Assembly: GCA_036435485.1 (NCBI GenBank)
Contig: CM071598.1
Span: 195,775,148-195,839,147, forward strand
Source of the DNA: Saposhnikovia divaricata
Taxonomy: Eukaryota > Streptophyta > Magnoliopsida > Apiales > Apiaceae
Length of the DNA: 64,000 nt
Direction of reading: 5' to 3'
In this document: positions 10,109 through 20,081 of the stretch, in pieces
Position numbering within the stretch: the first letter of the stretch is position 1
Layout of the letters: the number at the start of each line of letters is the position of its first letter
Position numbers and translations under genes: made by a program
The notes under the pieces: model-generated
Seen by the model: the letters and a program-made list of their open reading frames with translations, nothing else
The model's database searches: none
What the model was told of the DNA's origin: nothing

Positions 10109-10322
10109 CCTCATTTGCAACTTCCAGTTTTCAGTTGCAACGTTTGCAACCTCATTTGCAACCTCCAGTTTTCAGTTGCAACCTCATTTGTAACCTTATT
10201 TGCAACTTCCAGTTCTCAGTTGCAACCTCATTTGCAACTTCCAGTTTTCAGTTGTAACCTCATTTGCAACTCACACGGCTGGCGCCGCCCTGAAGTTGCA
10301 AATGAGGTTGCAAAGGTTGCAA
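10109..10322. repeat. TTGCAA minisatellite ending in a hairpin
   Basis: Four to five variant copies of a module of about 40 bases made of cttccagttttcagttgcaa and cctcatttgcaa. After a GC-rich spacer (ggctggcgccgccc) the reverse complement follows: the 22 bases at 10220-10241 pair perfectly with 10292-10313 (loop about 50 bases). It is non-coding; the apparent frames only read the repeat. Confidence 0.75.
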
Positions 10323-10470
10323 AACGTATTTTTAGAAAATTAAAAAGTTAAAAACAAAGTTGGTAGTATTTTTGTAAAAGTGAAAGTATAGAATTGAAAG
10401 AGGAAGTTAATGATAGTAAAACGTAAAAGAAAGTTAAAAACATATATATTTTTTGTAAATATCCCAAAAA

Positions 10471-10920
10471 AATATTACCTAGCCGAAAAAGATAATCAGC
10501 TAGTTATTAGTAATTATAATATTATTAGTTTATTACATTAATTAGAACGGTCATATTTTTGGAAAGAAGAGATTTAGTTAGAAAAGCTAGAAAATGTAGA
10601 AAAGGTAATAGCTGAAAAAGATAATTGCTTAATTATTATTTAGGTGTATAGAAAAGATATTACCTTTTAGCTCGAAAAGGTAATCAGTTAGTTATTAGTA
10701 ATTATAATATTATTAGTTTATTTAATTAAATAGAATGATCATATTTTTTAAAAATATTACCTTTTAGTTGTAAAAGGTAATCAATTAGTTATTAGTAATT
10801 ATAACATTATTAGTTTATTTCATTAATTAGAATGACCATAATTTGGAAAAAAGAGATTTTAATTAGAAAAGTTAGAAAAGGTAATAGCTGAAAAAGGTAA
10901 TTGGTTAGTTATTATTTAAG
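10471..10920. repeat. AT-rich block with three dispersed direct repeats
   Basis: The motif gttattagtaattataa, followed by attattagttta, occurs near 10503, 10690 and 10787, each followed by a variant of attagaatgatcatattttt. Short aaaaggtaat elements lie between. The 150 bases before it (10323-10470) are plain AT-rich. I see no gene; it could be the inside of a non-autonomous transposon. Confidence 0.55.
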
Positions 10921-11021
10921 GAAAATGTTCGGAAGAGATGCGTGCAATATTTTAAAGATTGTGTTTTGTTCTTTTATAATTAAGTTAAATCATTAAGGGT
11001 AATAGAGTAAAACAATTAAAT

Positions 11022-11460
11022 ACTCTACACCAAATATGGGCTATTGCAACGCCAAAAAAGTGTCATATTAGACCCCAAATGTGTTACAATAGAGGTTTTT
11101 GCAACGTTTTTGCCAAAATTCAGTGTTGCATCTGCTGCCGTTGCAATAGACCCCTATAGCAATGTTTTACCTACTTATTACAACATTTTTAAAGTATTAC
11201 AATATCCCCTTTAGTGCAACACTTTTTTCATGTTTAGTGACACTTTTATGATGTTGCAATAGACTATTGCAACACCATTTTGTAACATATTTTAGTTAAA
11301 AGTGTTGCAAAGTCAATTTATTGCAACATTTTCATGTAACATTTTCTTCCCTATTGTAATGCTTTTGGTTTTTTAGCAACATTTATGTGCAACACTTTTG
11401 TTCCTACTGTAATACATTTAGATTTTTTAGCAACATTTATGTGCAACACTTTGTATTAGT
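11022..11460. mobile_element. CACTA-like subterminal repeat block (one end)
   Basis: Starts ctctacaccaaatatggg, close to the CACTACACCAAA-type terminus of plant CACTA (En/Spm) elements but with an altered first pentamer. It is then dense in both orientations of ttgcaa motifs (ctattgcaac, gttgcaatag, gtgcaacact), as in CACTA subterminal regions. No opposite terminus or transposase is found in the unit. It borders the gene fragments to the right. Confidence 0.45.
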
Positions 11461-11652
11461 CCAATTTACAATATATATCTTGTCTGAAATTTCAATTAAC
11501 CAACACAAAAGCATATCAAACCAGAAATCACATTATGTCAATAAAGCCCAAACAAAGTCGGCTTATACCATAAGATCATCTTACATCTAATACATAAATC
11601 CAAAGTCGAAACACATAGTCGACTTGCACACCATAAATCTATATAAACACAC

Positions 11653-11886
11653 ATAGTCCAGTATCAATGCCCTGAAGTCATAGTATGTAAGGTAGAACTT
11701 TCTTAAAGCAGAAGCAGTATCGTTATCGAGTACTTCAACTTTTGAAGATATATTCTTTACTCGCAAACTTTCATACAATAGCTGAGCAGCTTCAGGACTA
11801 ATCTGCTTTCTCACTTCTTGCATAGATATCGCTCTTGCATCCAAAGCTTCTCTCACTATACCGGCTGAAATAACTTCTGCATCCAT
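11653..11886 (-). pseudogene. Captured exon of a CRSH-like (RelA/SpoT homologue) gene
   Basis: On the minus strand a 234-bp exon-like frame begins MDAEVISAGIVREALDARA and ends LTYYDFRALILDY. It is preceded by a splice acceptor (tttacag) and followed by a GTGTGT donor-like sequence. It resembles the region near the start of the HD-type domain in plant calcium-activated RelA/SpoT homologues (CRSH), plastid enzymes that make or degrade (p)ppGpp. Only this exon is evident; catalytic regions and EF hands are absent. It is an exon fragment, not a working gene. Family assignment is from remembered similarity. Confidence 0.6.
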
Positions 11887-13535
11887 CTGTAAACGTATTC
11901 ACTATATTTATTCAGAGCTGTTACTGAAAAAATAGGAAAAGAAGAGGACACATGATATTCCACATGTTTAGAACTTCTAACTAATCAGTTGACCGAGAGG
12001 AAGTAAGAAGCAGAGTAAACATCAGATATAAACTGAAAAAGAAATAACTAAGAATTTATCTACAGAAATAACAATTGCAACCTCCAAAAAAACACTGCAC
12101 GTCTGCACCCAATCTCTTTGGTTCAGCATATATCTGATAATTAAAAGTAAATTAACAAAAACAAAAACTGAAGTTATTGTCGGACTGACCTTGCATGTCA
12201 AATACAAAAACAAAACTGAATAAATATATAATCACAAGAAATGAAAATGAATACAGAGGAAACAGTAAGCTTAGTAGTTATACTGGTACTTGCAAAGCAG
12301 AAAAGGCTCAGACTCAGAGTAACCTTTACCCAGAGGAGAGGAGGGGGGATATTAGCACCTATTTTCTTGATACATAGACCACAAACAAACACCTACAACA
12401 ATGGTGAGACTTTCCAAGTAATAAATAACAAAAAATGGCACTCGTCTTTTACAACAGAACCATGTCAAATGCTGAATGGTTTCGAATTTAAAATATTATA
12501 TGCATCTTTCAAAAAAGTAAGCATCTTCATCCAACCACCTTTTAAACAATATCTTTATTGGGAAGCCTCATAGTTTTTTAACATCAAACTTTTGTTTTTA
12601 CATTATAGAGGTTTTTGTTATCATACCCTTCTTGTCGGCCTTTGCATGTTTTAGGACAGATAAGCTTTGTTCATAGCTAGTATGTGAGGAACCAACAAGC
12701 AATTAGGAGGGAATATAATGTACTATAAATAGCAGCGGTGGATACATTTTCTTCAATCTCATGAAGAAAATCATCTTTCCAACAAATTAACAGTACATGT
12801 CTATGCATTAAAGATCTTAAATTATGATCAGAAAATCATCCTGAACAAGAGCACTACCTGAACCAACCAAACAACATTCTTGCTGTACAATTCATTATTG
12901 ACTATCCAACCGGCAAGTTAGTCCCACTCACTTTGCTTTCTCCCGTATAATTCATTATCTGTCTTCTGTCAAGCAATCAAAAAGTTTAGGCTGACATGGT
13001 AAAACCTCTACAGCAAATTTCTACTCTTTTTAATATATAAAATCCTGACCTGAATGCATATGTCACAAAAGAAAAGTTGTTGCATCTTATTACAGTACAC
13101 CACACAAATAATATAATTAGTTACGCATCATTTGATGTAAACAGACATAGGGAATTTACTTATCATGTACATACTTGTGCAAATGCATGTTCTTAATACT
13201 AAATGTAAGCATGTTCTTCTTACCATATGTAGTGTCGGACTGTACGTAGTTCAATCCCCTTAATTATAATAAATTTGACCTAAAGCAGGTAGTTTCTCTA
13301 TTCATAAATAGAATATAAATGCCAACTGAAGTAACGAAGAAAGATTTCCCATACCAAAATATTATTTCATTTGGTTCTTTGGCGAAGGAAACAGAAAGAA
13401 CTAAATGCACAAAGTTGCTATAAATTTTCACTTGAACTAAATGAAAATGATCATTTCCTCGTTACTTGATCTGTTAGTATGTTATATAATATTAAATGGC
13501 ATATATTATATGACATAGAAAATTGAATCACTCAC
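11887..13535. other. Intron-like and unclassified DNA between gene fragments
   Basis: AT-rich, with polypyrimidine stretches and acceptor-like ends as expected for intron DNA carried with the captured exons. No frame here shows a recognisable protein. A clean TATAAATAG sits on the plus strand at 12724. Confidence 0.4.
12724..12731 (+). promoter_or_regulatory. Isolated TATA-like box
   Basis: gtacTATAAATAGCagcgg is a good plant TATA consensus and is kept at 33521 and 53683. No clear coding region follows; the first downstream ATG opens only a nine-codon frame. It may be a captured promoter fragment or chance. Confidence 0.25.
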
Positions 13536-14039
13536 TTCTTTATTAGGGTCTTTAGGTCGGAAAGGACCAGTCATCTGCTCGATATGATTTTGGCATGTTA
13601 TTTCTATCCCCATTTGTGAATCTAGGCTAATACCAGTTCCTGATTGCATAGAAACTGTATCACCTTGGTGACTCGAGTTTCTTGCTTCATTTCTTGACCA
13701 GTTCAGTTGGTCAATATCTTGTTGTAGATAGGTTGGTTTTGGTTGAAATTTTCTTGTTGGCGAGCCTGATTCCATTTGGTGCATAATTGATTGCTTTCTA
13801 GACGCTCGTGGATTTGGTGGTTGGGTGGTCAAAGAGGTAAGCTTATCAATCTCCTTCTTATGCAATCTTTGGCCCAGTTTCCTTGAGCTCCTTGCATTAC
13901 TGGCATGATTATCTCCCCCAATGTGCTGAAGCTCTTTCTGATGTTGTGATGATCTAAGGATTCCAACCTTTGTCTTTATTTCGTTGGGAGGTTGGGGCCA
14001 ACTAGAAGCATCTCTAGAATTCCAACCTTTGTCTTTATT
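13536..14039 (-). pseudogene. Exon fragment of an unidentified plant gene
   Basis: A minus-strand frame of 168 codons ends at a consensus splice donor (AAAGAA|GTGAGT at 13536/13535). The product is hydrophilic and rich in Ser, Gln, Asn and Arg, with stretches such as SWPQPPNEIKTKVGILRSS and KEIDKLTSLTTQPP; it looks like a disordered part of a larger protein. I do not recognise the family. The region around 13960-14056 holds two copies of a 36-base segment (ccaacctttgtctttatttc). The frame is open in units 1 and 3 and stopped in unit 2. Confidence 0.5.
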
Positions 14040-14099
14040 TCATTGGGAGGTTGGGTACTTTTAGGGTTATTAAAAAAATGAAAGTTTGGTTTGTTGCAG

Positions 14100-14166
14100 T
14101 TTAGCTACGCAGCTGCAAAGCTACCAGGACATATCTAGAACAAAGCTGTGGGATGCAAAGCATGAG
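14100..14166 (+). pseudogene. Captured exon 2 of a PISTILLATA/GLOBOSA-type MADS-box gene
   Basis: A 67-bp exon between ttgttgcag and GTTGGT, encoding LATQLQSYQDISRTKLWDAK and then HE. The length and the KLWDAKHE ending match exon 2 (I region) of B-class PI/GLO MIKC genes. Its reading phase joins that of the next exon at 14821. The MADS domain exon is not present. Confidence 0.7.
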
Positions 14167-14359
14167 GTTGGTAATTAGTTCTGTGTCTCTCCTTTTGTCC
14201 AGTTTCTTTCCTTTGTTGGTTAAAGCATCTGCTTATATATAGGGCTTCTGCTTTTGTGAAATGATAATGATTTGTTGCTGAAAATATGTCATGTAACTTG
14301 AAACACAAATTCTACAACACAGATCTACATTTAGCTACCTAGGATTTGCACTTACATAT

Positions 14360-14360
<1 letters not shown>

Positions 14361-14441
<81 letters not shown>

Positions 14442-14462
14442 CCCCTCCCTCTCTGTCTCTCT
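14361..14462. repeat. (CT)n microsatellite
   Basis: About 100 bases of CT repeat with a few interruptions at the right end, lying in the intron between the two MADS exons. Length differs among units. Confidence 0.9.
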
Positions 14463-14820
14463 CACCCCTGTTGAGAATGTACAGATCTGATGGTACATGC
14501 TAGTAGAAACATGTTAGTATAATTCCCATTGATTTTTAGATTTTCTGCTAAAGATTTTTCAAATTACCTATATATTTTAAAGTACTATATATTGTTCAAA
14601 ATAAATTTCTTTAAAATTAAAAATTTTAGTGTAGATATTACAGGTATGAGCGGCAATTACTCTCTTCTCTTAAATGCCTTCGTGGACTTTATATATAAAT
14701 TGTGGTTTGGTATAATATTTTGAATGGTTGTGTGTGTAAATTTAATCTTACAATGATCTATTTACACATTCTAGATTCGTATGAAAAGTAACTCTTTGCT
14801 ATTTTGTGGGAAAAAATCAG

Positions 14821-14882
14821 GAGCTTTCTAAAGAAATTGAAAGAATCGACAATGAAAATAAGAGCATGCAGATTAGGCTGAG
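14821..14882 (+). pseudogene. Captured exon 3 of a PISTILLATA/GLOBOSA-type MADS-box gene
   Basis: Exactly 62 bp between aaatcag and GTAATC, encoding ELSKEIERIDNENKSMQIRL and R. This is the start of the K domain as in PI/GLO proteins, and 62 bp is the usual exon 3 length. Exons 4-7 do not follow; about 270 bases later the truncated copia gag begins. Together with exon 2 it is a two-exon genomic fragment with its intron kept, so it came from DNA, not from mRNA. Confidence 0.75.
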
Positions 14883-15151
14883 GTAATCAGAATGCATATA
14901 TACCAAAAATAATACTAAATATCTAGATGAAACATAATATCATAAATCTTGATATTTAGTTCAATATCAATTGAACTAAATTTACAAACACATTTCTCAA
15001 ATGATCATTTCCTGCAAAAGAATATGAATGGAGATTTAGGACAGTTTATATATCTTTTATAAACCATGTGTAGCTGTTCAGATTTTTTTAATAGAATTTA
15101 CTACTTAATGCAGTATAATAAAAGATAAGTTACTCTAACAAAAAAAAAAGA

Positions 15152-16756
15152 GACAACGATCTTGCTGAAACAGAGATTGATGAAATCTATGGGCTGCTCA
15201 AAACTCATGAATTGGAAATGGAGCAGAGAAACAGGAGATCAAGCAGGAAGGCAAAGTCTGTTGCTCTTAATGTTGAAGAGAAGCCTCAGAAGAAAGAGGC
15301 ATCAAGAAGGAAAATGAAGGGAAAAGCTTTGGTCATACACTCAGAAAGTGAATCATCAGACTCTGATTGTGATTCAAACTCTTCTGAATCATCTGACTCT
15401 GAGGATGATGAAGAAGAAATGAGGAAAATGGTTGTGTTGATGGTGAAGACCTTCAAGAAAATGGGTTTCAAAAATTTCAAGAAAGGAAAAATGTTTTCTA
15501 GAGACTCAAATGAAGACAGAAAAAGCTTCAGGAAGTCTGATAAGAGAGATTCTAGGGGGAAGAAGGATAAGTCTGAAATTCAATGCTACAAGTGTAAAGA
15601 GATGGGTCACTATGCTCCTGAGTGCAAGAAGGGTAAAACTGGAAAGGTACTCTACACTAAAGGCAGAGATTGGGCAGACACTTCAGATTCTGATGAAGAA
15701 GTGAACTATGCTCTCATGGCTACTACTGAATCAGAAACTTCTGAAAATCAGGTACCTCTAACTCTCTATGCTTATAATATTGATGACATTGCTCAATTAA
15801 GAATTTATCTTAAGTCATTGCATATAAGTTATAGGGATCAGACTTTAGAGAATGAGAGGATAAAATCTGAAAATTCTGAACTTAAGGTTAGAAATAAACT
15901 TGTTGAAGAAAAACTTGAAAACATGCAACAAGTTCAGAAAGAGAGAGATGATGCTGTTTCTATAGAACAGGATTTGCTTCAGAAATATAAACAACTAGAA
16001 TCTGAGTTGGAGGAAGCAAATAAGAAAATTAGGACTTGGACTAATTCTGGAAAGGACACTCAACAGATTTTTCAAACAGACACTGTTGGTCTAGGTTATA
16101 ATGAGGGAGATGAACTTAGATTTTAAAATCAAGTTAAAATCAGACCTCATTTTGTACATGGAGCCAGTAAATTTTTGTTTAAAAATGAAAAAGAAGCTGT
16201 TAAAAGTGAACCAGTAAAAACTAGTGTTAAACAGGTTAATATCTGTTCAATGACAGATAAACAACTCAAACATAAACTGAAGGAGTTAAAATCTGTTAAG
16301 AAACAGAGAGTGTCAAATAAGAACAGAAATGGAAAAGTAGGCATTACTTCAGGAAATAAACCAATGCTTGCTAGTTATGCTCCAAGAAAGACATGTCATA
16401 ACTGTGGTAGTACTAAGCATCTTGCAAATTTCTGCAAGAAAAACAAAAATATAAATTCTTTACCTTCCAAGTCTGAGGTAAAGAAAGATTTTGCTAGAAC
16501 TAAACCACAGACTTTATGCACACACTGTGGAAGCACTTGGCATTCCATTTATACTTGCAGAGAGTATCATGCTATCTATCATAATTACTATGAACTGAAA
16601 CCCAATCTGAAATGGGTTAAAGTTAATACTGCAAGTGTAAACTCTGATACTGTTAGCTCAAACTCTGATAATGTTAATTCCGCTGCAAAAGATAACAAAG
16701 TTAAGAATGTCAAAGGATCCAAGCAAGTCTGGATCCTTAAATCTAATCCTCAGTAA
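15152..16756 (+). pseudogene. Copia gag, 5'-truncated, with an internal stop
   Basis: The nucleocapsid half of a Sirevirus Gag. The frame starts without an ATG at the junction near 15151, so the N-terminal Gag domain, the primer site and the 5' LTR are missing. It has an acidic Ser-rich stretch (SESESSDSDCDSNSSES), then a zinc knuckle CYKCKEMGHYAPEC, a coiled-coil-like region near 15850-16060, and two more knuckles, CHNCGSTKHLANFC and CTHCGSTWHSIYTC. Gag packages the RNA. A TAA at 16124-16126 breaks it here only. One codon near 15158 is deleted relative to units 2 and 3. Confidence 0.85.
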
Positions 16757-16766
16757 TTGCTTGTGA

Positions 16767-19700
16767 TTGCAGGGCAACAGGGAGGCAACCCTAGTCGTGG
16801 ACAGTGGATGTTCAGGACACATGACTGGAAATAAAGCCCTGCTATCAGACTATGAAGAGAAGGCTGGCCCAAAAGTTTCATATGGTGATGGCAATGTAGG
16901 AAGAACATTGGGATATGGCAATATTAATCTTGGAAATGTCATCATCAACAATGTAGCTCATGTCCCAGGACTCAAGCATGACTTGCTGTCTGTGAGTCAA
17001 ATCTGTGACAAGGGATATCATGTAGATTTTCAACCTGAATATTGTGAAGTTATCAGCAAATCTACAGGAAAGGTTGTTCTAGTTGGTCATAGGCAAAACA
17101 ACATTTATGAAATCAAGCTTTTGATAGACTCTGTTGGAAAAGCTGTTTGCCTGTCTACAAGAATGTCTAGTGAAGAGAGTTGGAATTGGCACAAGAAACT
17201 CTCACATTTGAACTTGAACAACATCAATGAATTGATCAGAAAGGTTCTTGTAAGAGGACTCCCAAAGGCTCTGTTAAATGTTGATGGCCTATGTGATTCC
17301 TGTCAGAAGGATAAACAAAGGAAGTCATCTTTCAAGAGCAAGACAGAATTTTCAATCACTGATCCTTATCATCTTCTGCATGTTGATCTCTTTGGTCCAG
17401 TAAATGTTATGTCTATAGCAAGGAAGAAATATGCTTTAGTCATTGTTGATGAATACACTAGATTCACTTGGGTGTATTTTGTAGCAAAGAAGGATGAAAC
17501 TACATTAACTCTGATAGAGCATGTGAAGCTTCTGGACAAAGGATCAAGTAACAAAGTCAGAATCATCAGAAGTGATAATGGAACTGAGTTCAGAAATGCA
17601 AGAATGGAAGAATTCTGCAAGGACAATGGAGTGAAGCAAGAATTTTCAGCACCTGGTACACCACAATAAAATGGTGTAGTTGAAAGGAAAAATAGAACCT
17701 TGATTGAAGCTGCCAGAACTATGCTTGATGAAGCAAAATTGCCAACTTATTTCTGGACAGAAGCTGTTCAAACTGTTTGTTTTACTCAAAATGCTACACT
17801 GATCAATAAGCATGGAAAGACACCATATGAGATGGTGAAGAAAAAGAAGCCTAACCTGAAATACTTTCATATTTTCGGGTGCAAATGCTTTGTTTTGAAG
17901 ACTCATCCTGAACAGTTGACCAAGTTTGAGCTAAAGGCAGATGAAGGAATTTTTGTTGGCTATCCACTGTCAACAAAGGCATTCAGAGTTTACAATCTGA
18001 GAACTAAAGTGATCATGGAATCTATACATGTGTCGTTTGATGACAAGAAGATAACTGGACTTGGAGACAAAGATGAATATGATCAACTGAACTTTGAAAA
18101 TGAAGATTTAAACTCTGATCAAACAATTCTGACAGACTCTGTTGAAACAAATTCTGAACCTCTACTGGTAAACACTGGAGAAACTTCTCAGCCACAACAA
18201 AGGGAAGAACCAGTTGAGGGGGAGCATGATCAAGATGAAGACTCAAACACTGATACTGAGTCAACTGAAAAATCTGGATCAAACTCTGATGACTCAAACT
18301 CTGAAAATTCAAATTCTAACTCTGTGCAGTCAAGTTCAGGGGGAGTCTCAGAAAACGAAGATAGATCACAACAAAATCAGGAGAGCATGGATCAAGGGGG
18401 AGGATCACATGCTGACAGAAGTCATTTGCCTTCTGCTAGGAAATGGACTAAATCACATACACCTGATTTGATAATTGGTGATCCAGATGCAAAAGTAAAA
18501 ACAAGAAGTGCCACTGCAAGTGAATGTCTGTTTCATGCATTCTTGTCTAAGAATGAACCAAAGAAAGTGGGAGAAGCTCTTCAAGATGCTGACTGGATAA
18601 CAGCAATGCAGGAAGAGTTGAATGAATTTGGAAGGAATGAAGTTTGGACTCTTGTACCAAGGCCAAAGAACAGATCTATTGTTGGTACTAAATGGGTTTT
18701 CAGAAACAAGACTGACAGTGAAGGTGTTATCACAAGGAACAAGGCTAGACTGGTAGCAAAAGGCTATTCACAGCAGAAAGGAATAGACTATGATGAAACA
18801 TTTGCTCCAGTTGCAAGATTGGAGGCAATCAAAATTTTTCTAGCATATGCCTCTCACAAGAAATTCAAAGTGTTCCAGATGGATGTGAAAAGTGCTTTTC
18901 TGAATGGGAAGCTTGAAGAAGAAGTGTTTGTTGAACAACCACCAGGATTTGTGGACCCCAAATATCCAGATTATGTCTACAGGCTAGATAAGGCACTATA
19001 TGGACTTAAGCAGGCACCAAGAGCATGGTATGAGACACTTGCTCAATTTCTTCTAGAAAGTGGATTCAATAGAGGTACAATTGATAAAACTCTGTTTTAT
19101 TTCAATCAAGGAAGTGACCTTCTTTTAGTTCAGATATATGTTGATGAAATTATCTTTGGGTCTACTAATGATAAACTCTGTAAGAAATTTGCCAAGCTCA
19201 TGCAGTCCAGATATCAAATGAGCATGATGGGAGAGCTTAGTTATTTTCTAGGCCTACAGGTGAAACAAACAGATGATGGTATCTTCATTAATCAAGCAAA
19301 ATATACCAGAAATCTTCTCAAGAAATTTGGTATGCTTGACTGTTCATCTGCATCAACTCCCATGGCAACAGCAACTAAATTGGACAAAGACACAGGAGTT
19401 TCAGTGGATATGACAAACTACAGGGGCATGATAGGATCTCTTCTTTACTTGACAGTTAGTAGGCCTGACATCATGTATGCAACCTGTCTTTGTGCAAGGT
19501 TTCAGGCAGATCCTAGAGAGCCACATCTGACAGCTGTGAAGAGAATCTTCAAGTATCTCAAGGGCACCATATCATTAGGTCTGTGGTATCCCAGAGAATC
19601 AGATTTCAAGCTACTTGGGTATTCTGATGCAGACTTTGCAGGCTGCAAGATTGACAGAAAGAGCACTAGTGGAAGTTGTCAATTTCTTGGTGACAGACTT

Positions 19701-20081
19701 GTCTCTTGGTACAGCAAGAAACAGAAATCAATTTCCACATCTACAGCTAAAGCGGAGTATATTGCAGCTGGTAGCTGCTGTGCACAGATCTTGTGGATGA
19801 AGAATCAGTTGCTGGATTATGGATTGAGGTACAGTAAGATTCCAATTTACTGTGATAATCAAAGTGCTATTGCTATGACAGGTAATCCAGTACAGCATTC
19901 AATGACCAAGCACATCAGCATTAGGTACCATTTCATCAGAGAACATGTGGAAGAAGGGAATATTGAACTACATTTTGTGTCTACAGAACAACAGCTTGCA
20001 GATATCTTCACCAAACCATTGAGTGAAGCTACATTTACAAGACTGGTCAATGAACTAGGAATGGTCTCTGGTTCTGACTAG
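16767..20081 (+). pseudogene. Copia pol (PR-IN-RT-RNase H), inactive
   Basis: Pol frame in +1 relative to gag. Order: aspartic protease (LVVDSGCSGHMTG at the start), GAG-pre-integrase zinc region (WNWHKKLSHLN, CDSC), integrase core (HVDLFGP, IIRSDNGTEF), RT (QMDVKSAFLNG; YVDE at 19140-19148) and RNase H (YSDADFAG, KAEYIAAG, CDNQSA, ADIFTKPL). This order is that of Ty1/copia. Two defects are shared by all units: a TAA at 17667-17669 just before the catalytic Glu region of integrase, and Glu in place of the second RT Asp (YVDD to YVDE). Unit 1 also has a 15-bp in-frame deletion near 18115. Confidence 0.92.

Noticed and set aside
10072..10351. ORFs with repeated QLPVFSCN-like units
   Set aside because: They read the TTGCAA minisatellite in different frames and have no independent support.
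12022..12573. Short ORFs on both strands between the captured exons
   Set aside because: No similarity or splice context that I can recognise; the composition is intron-like.
15286..15480. Minus-strand ORF over the acidic gag region
   Set aside because: It is the shadow of the Ser/Asp/Glu-rich gag coding sequence.
17369..18312. Minus-strand ORFs inside pol
   Set aside because: They are mirror frames of conserved integrase and linker coding DNA.
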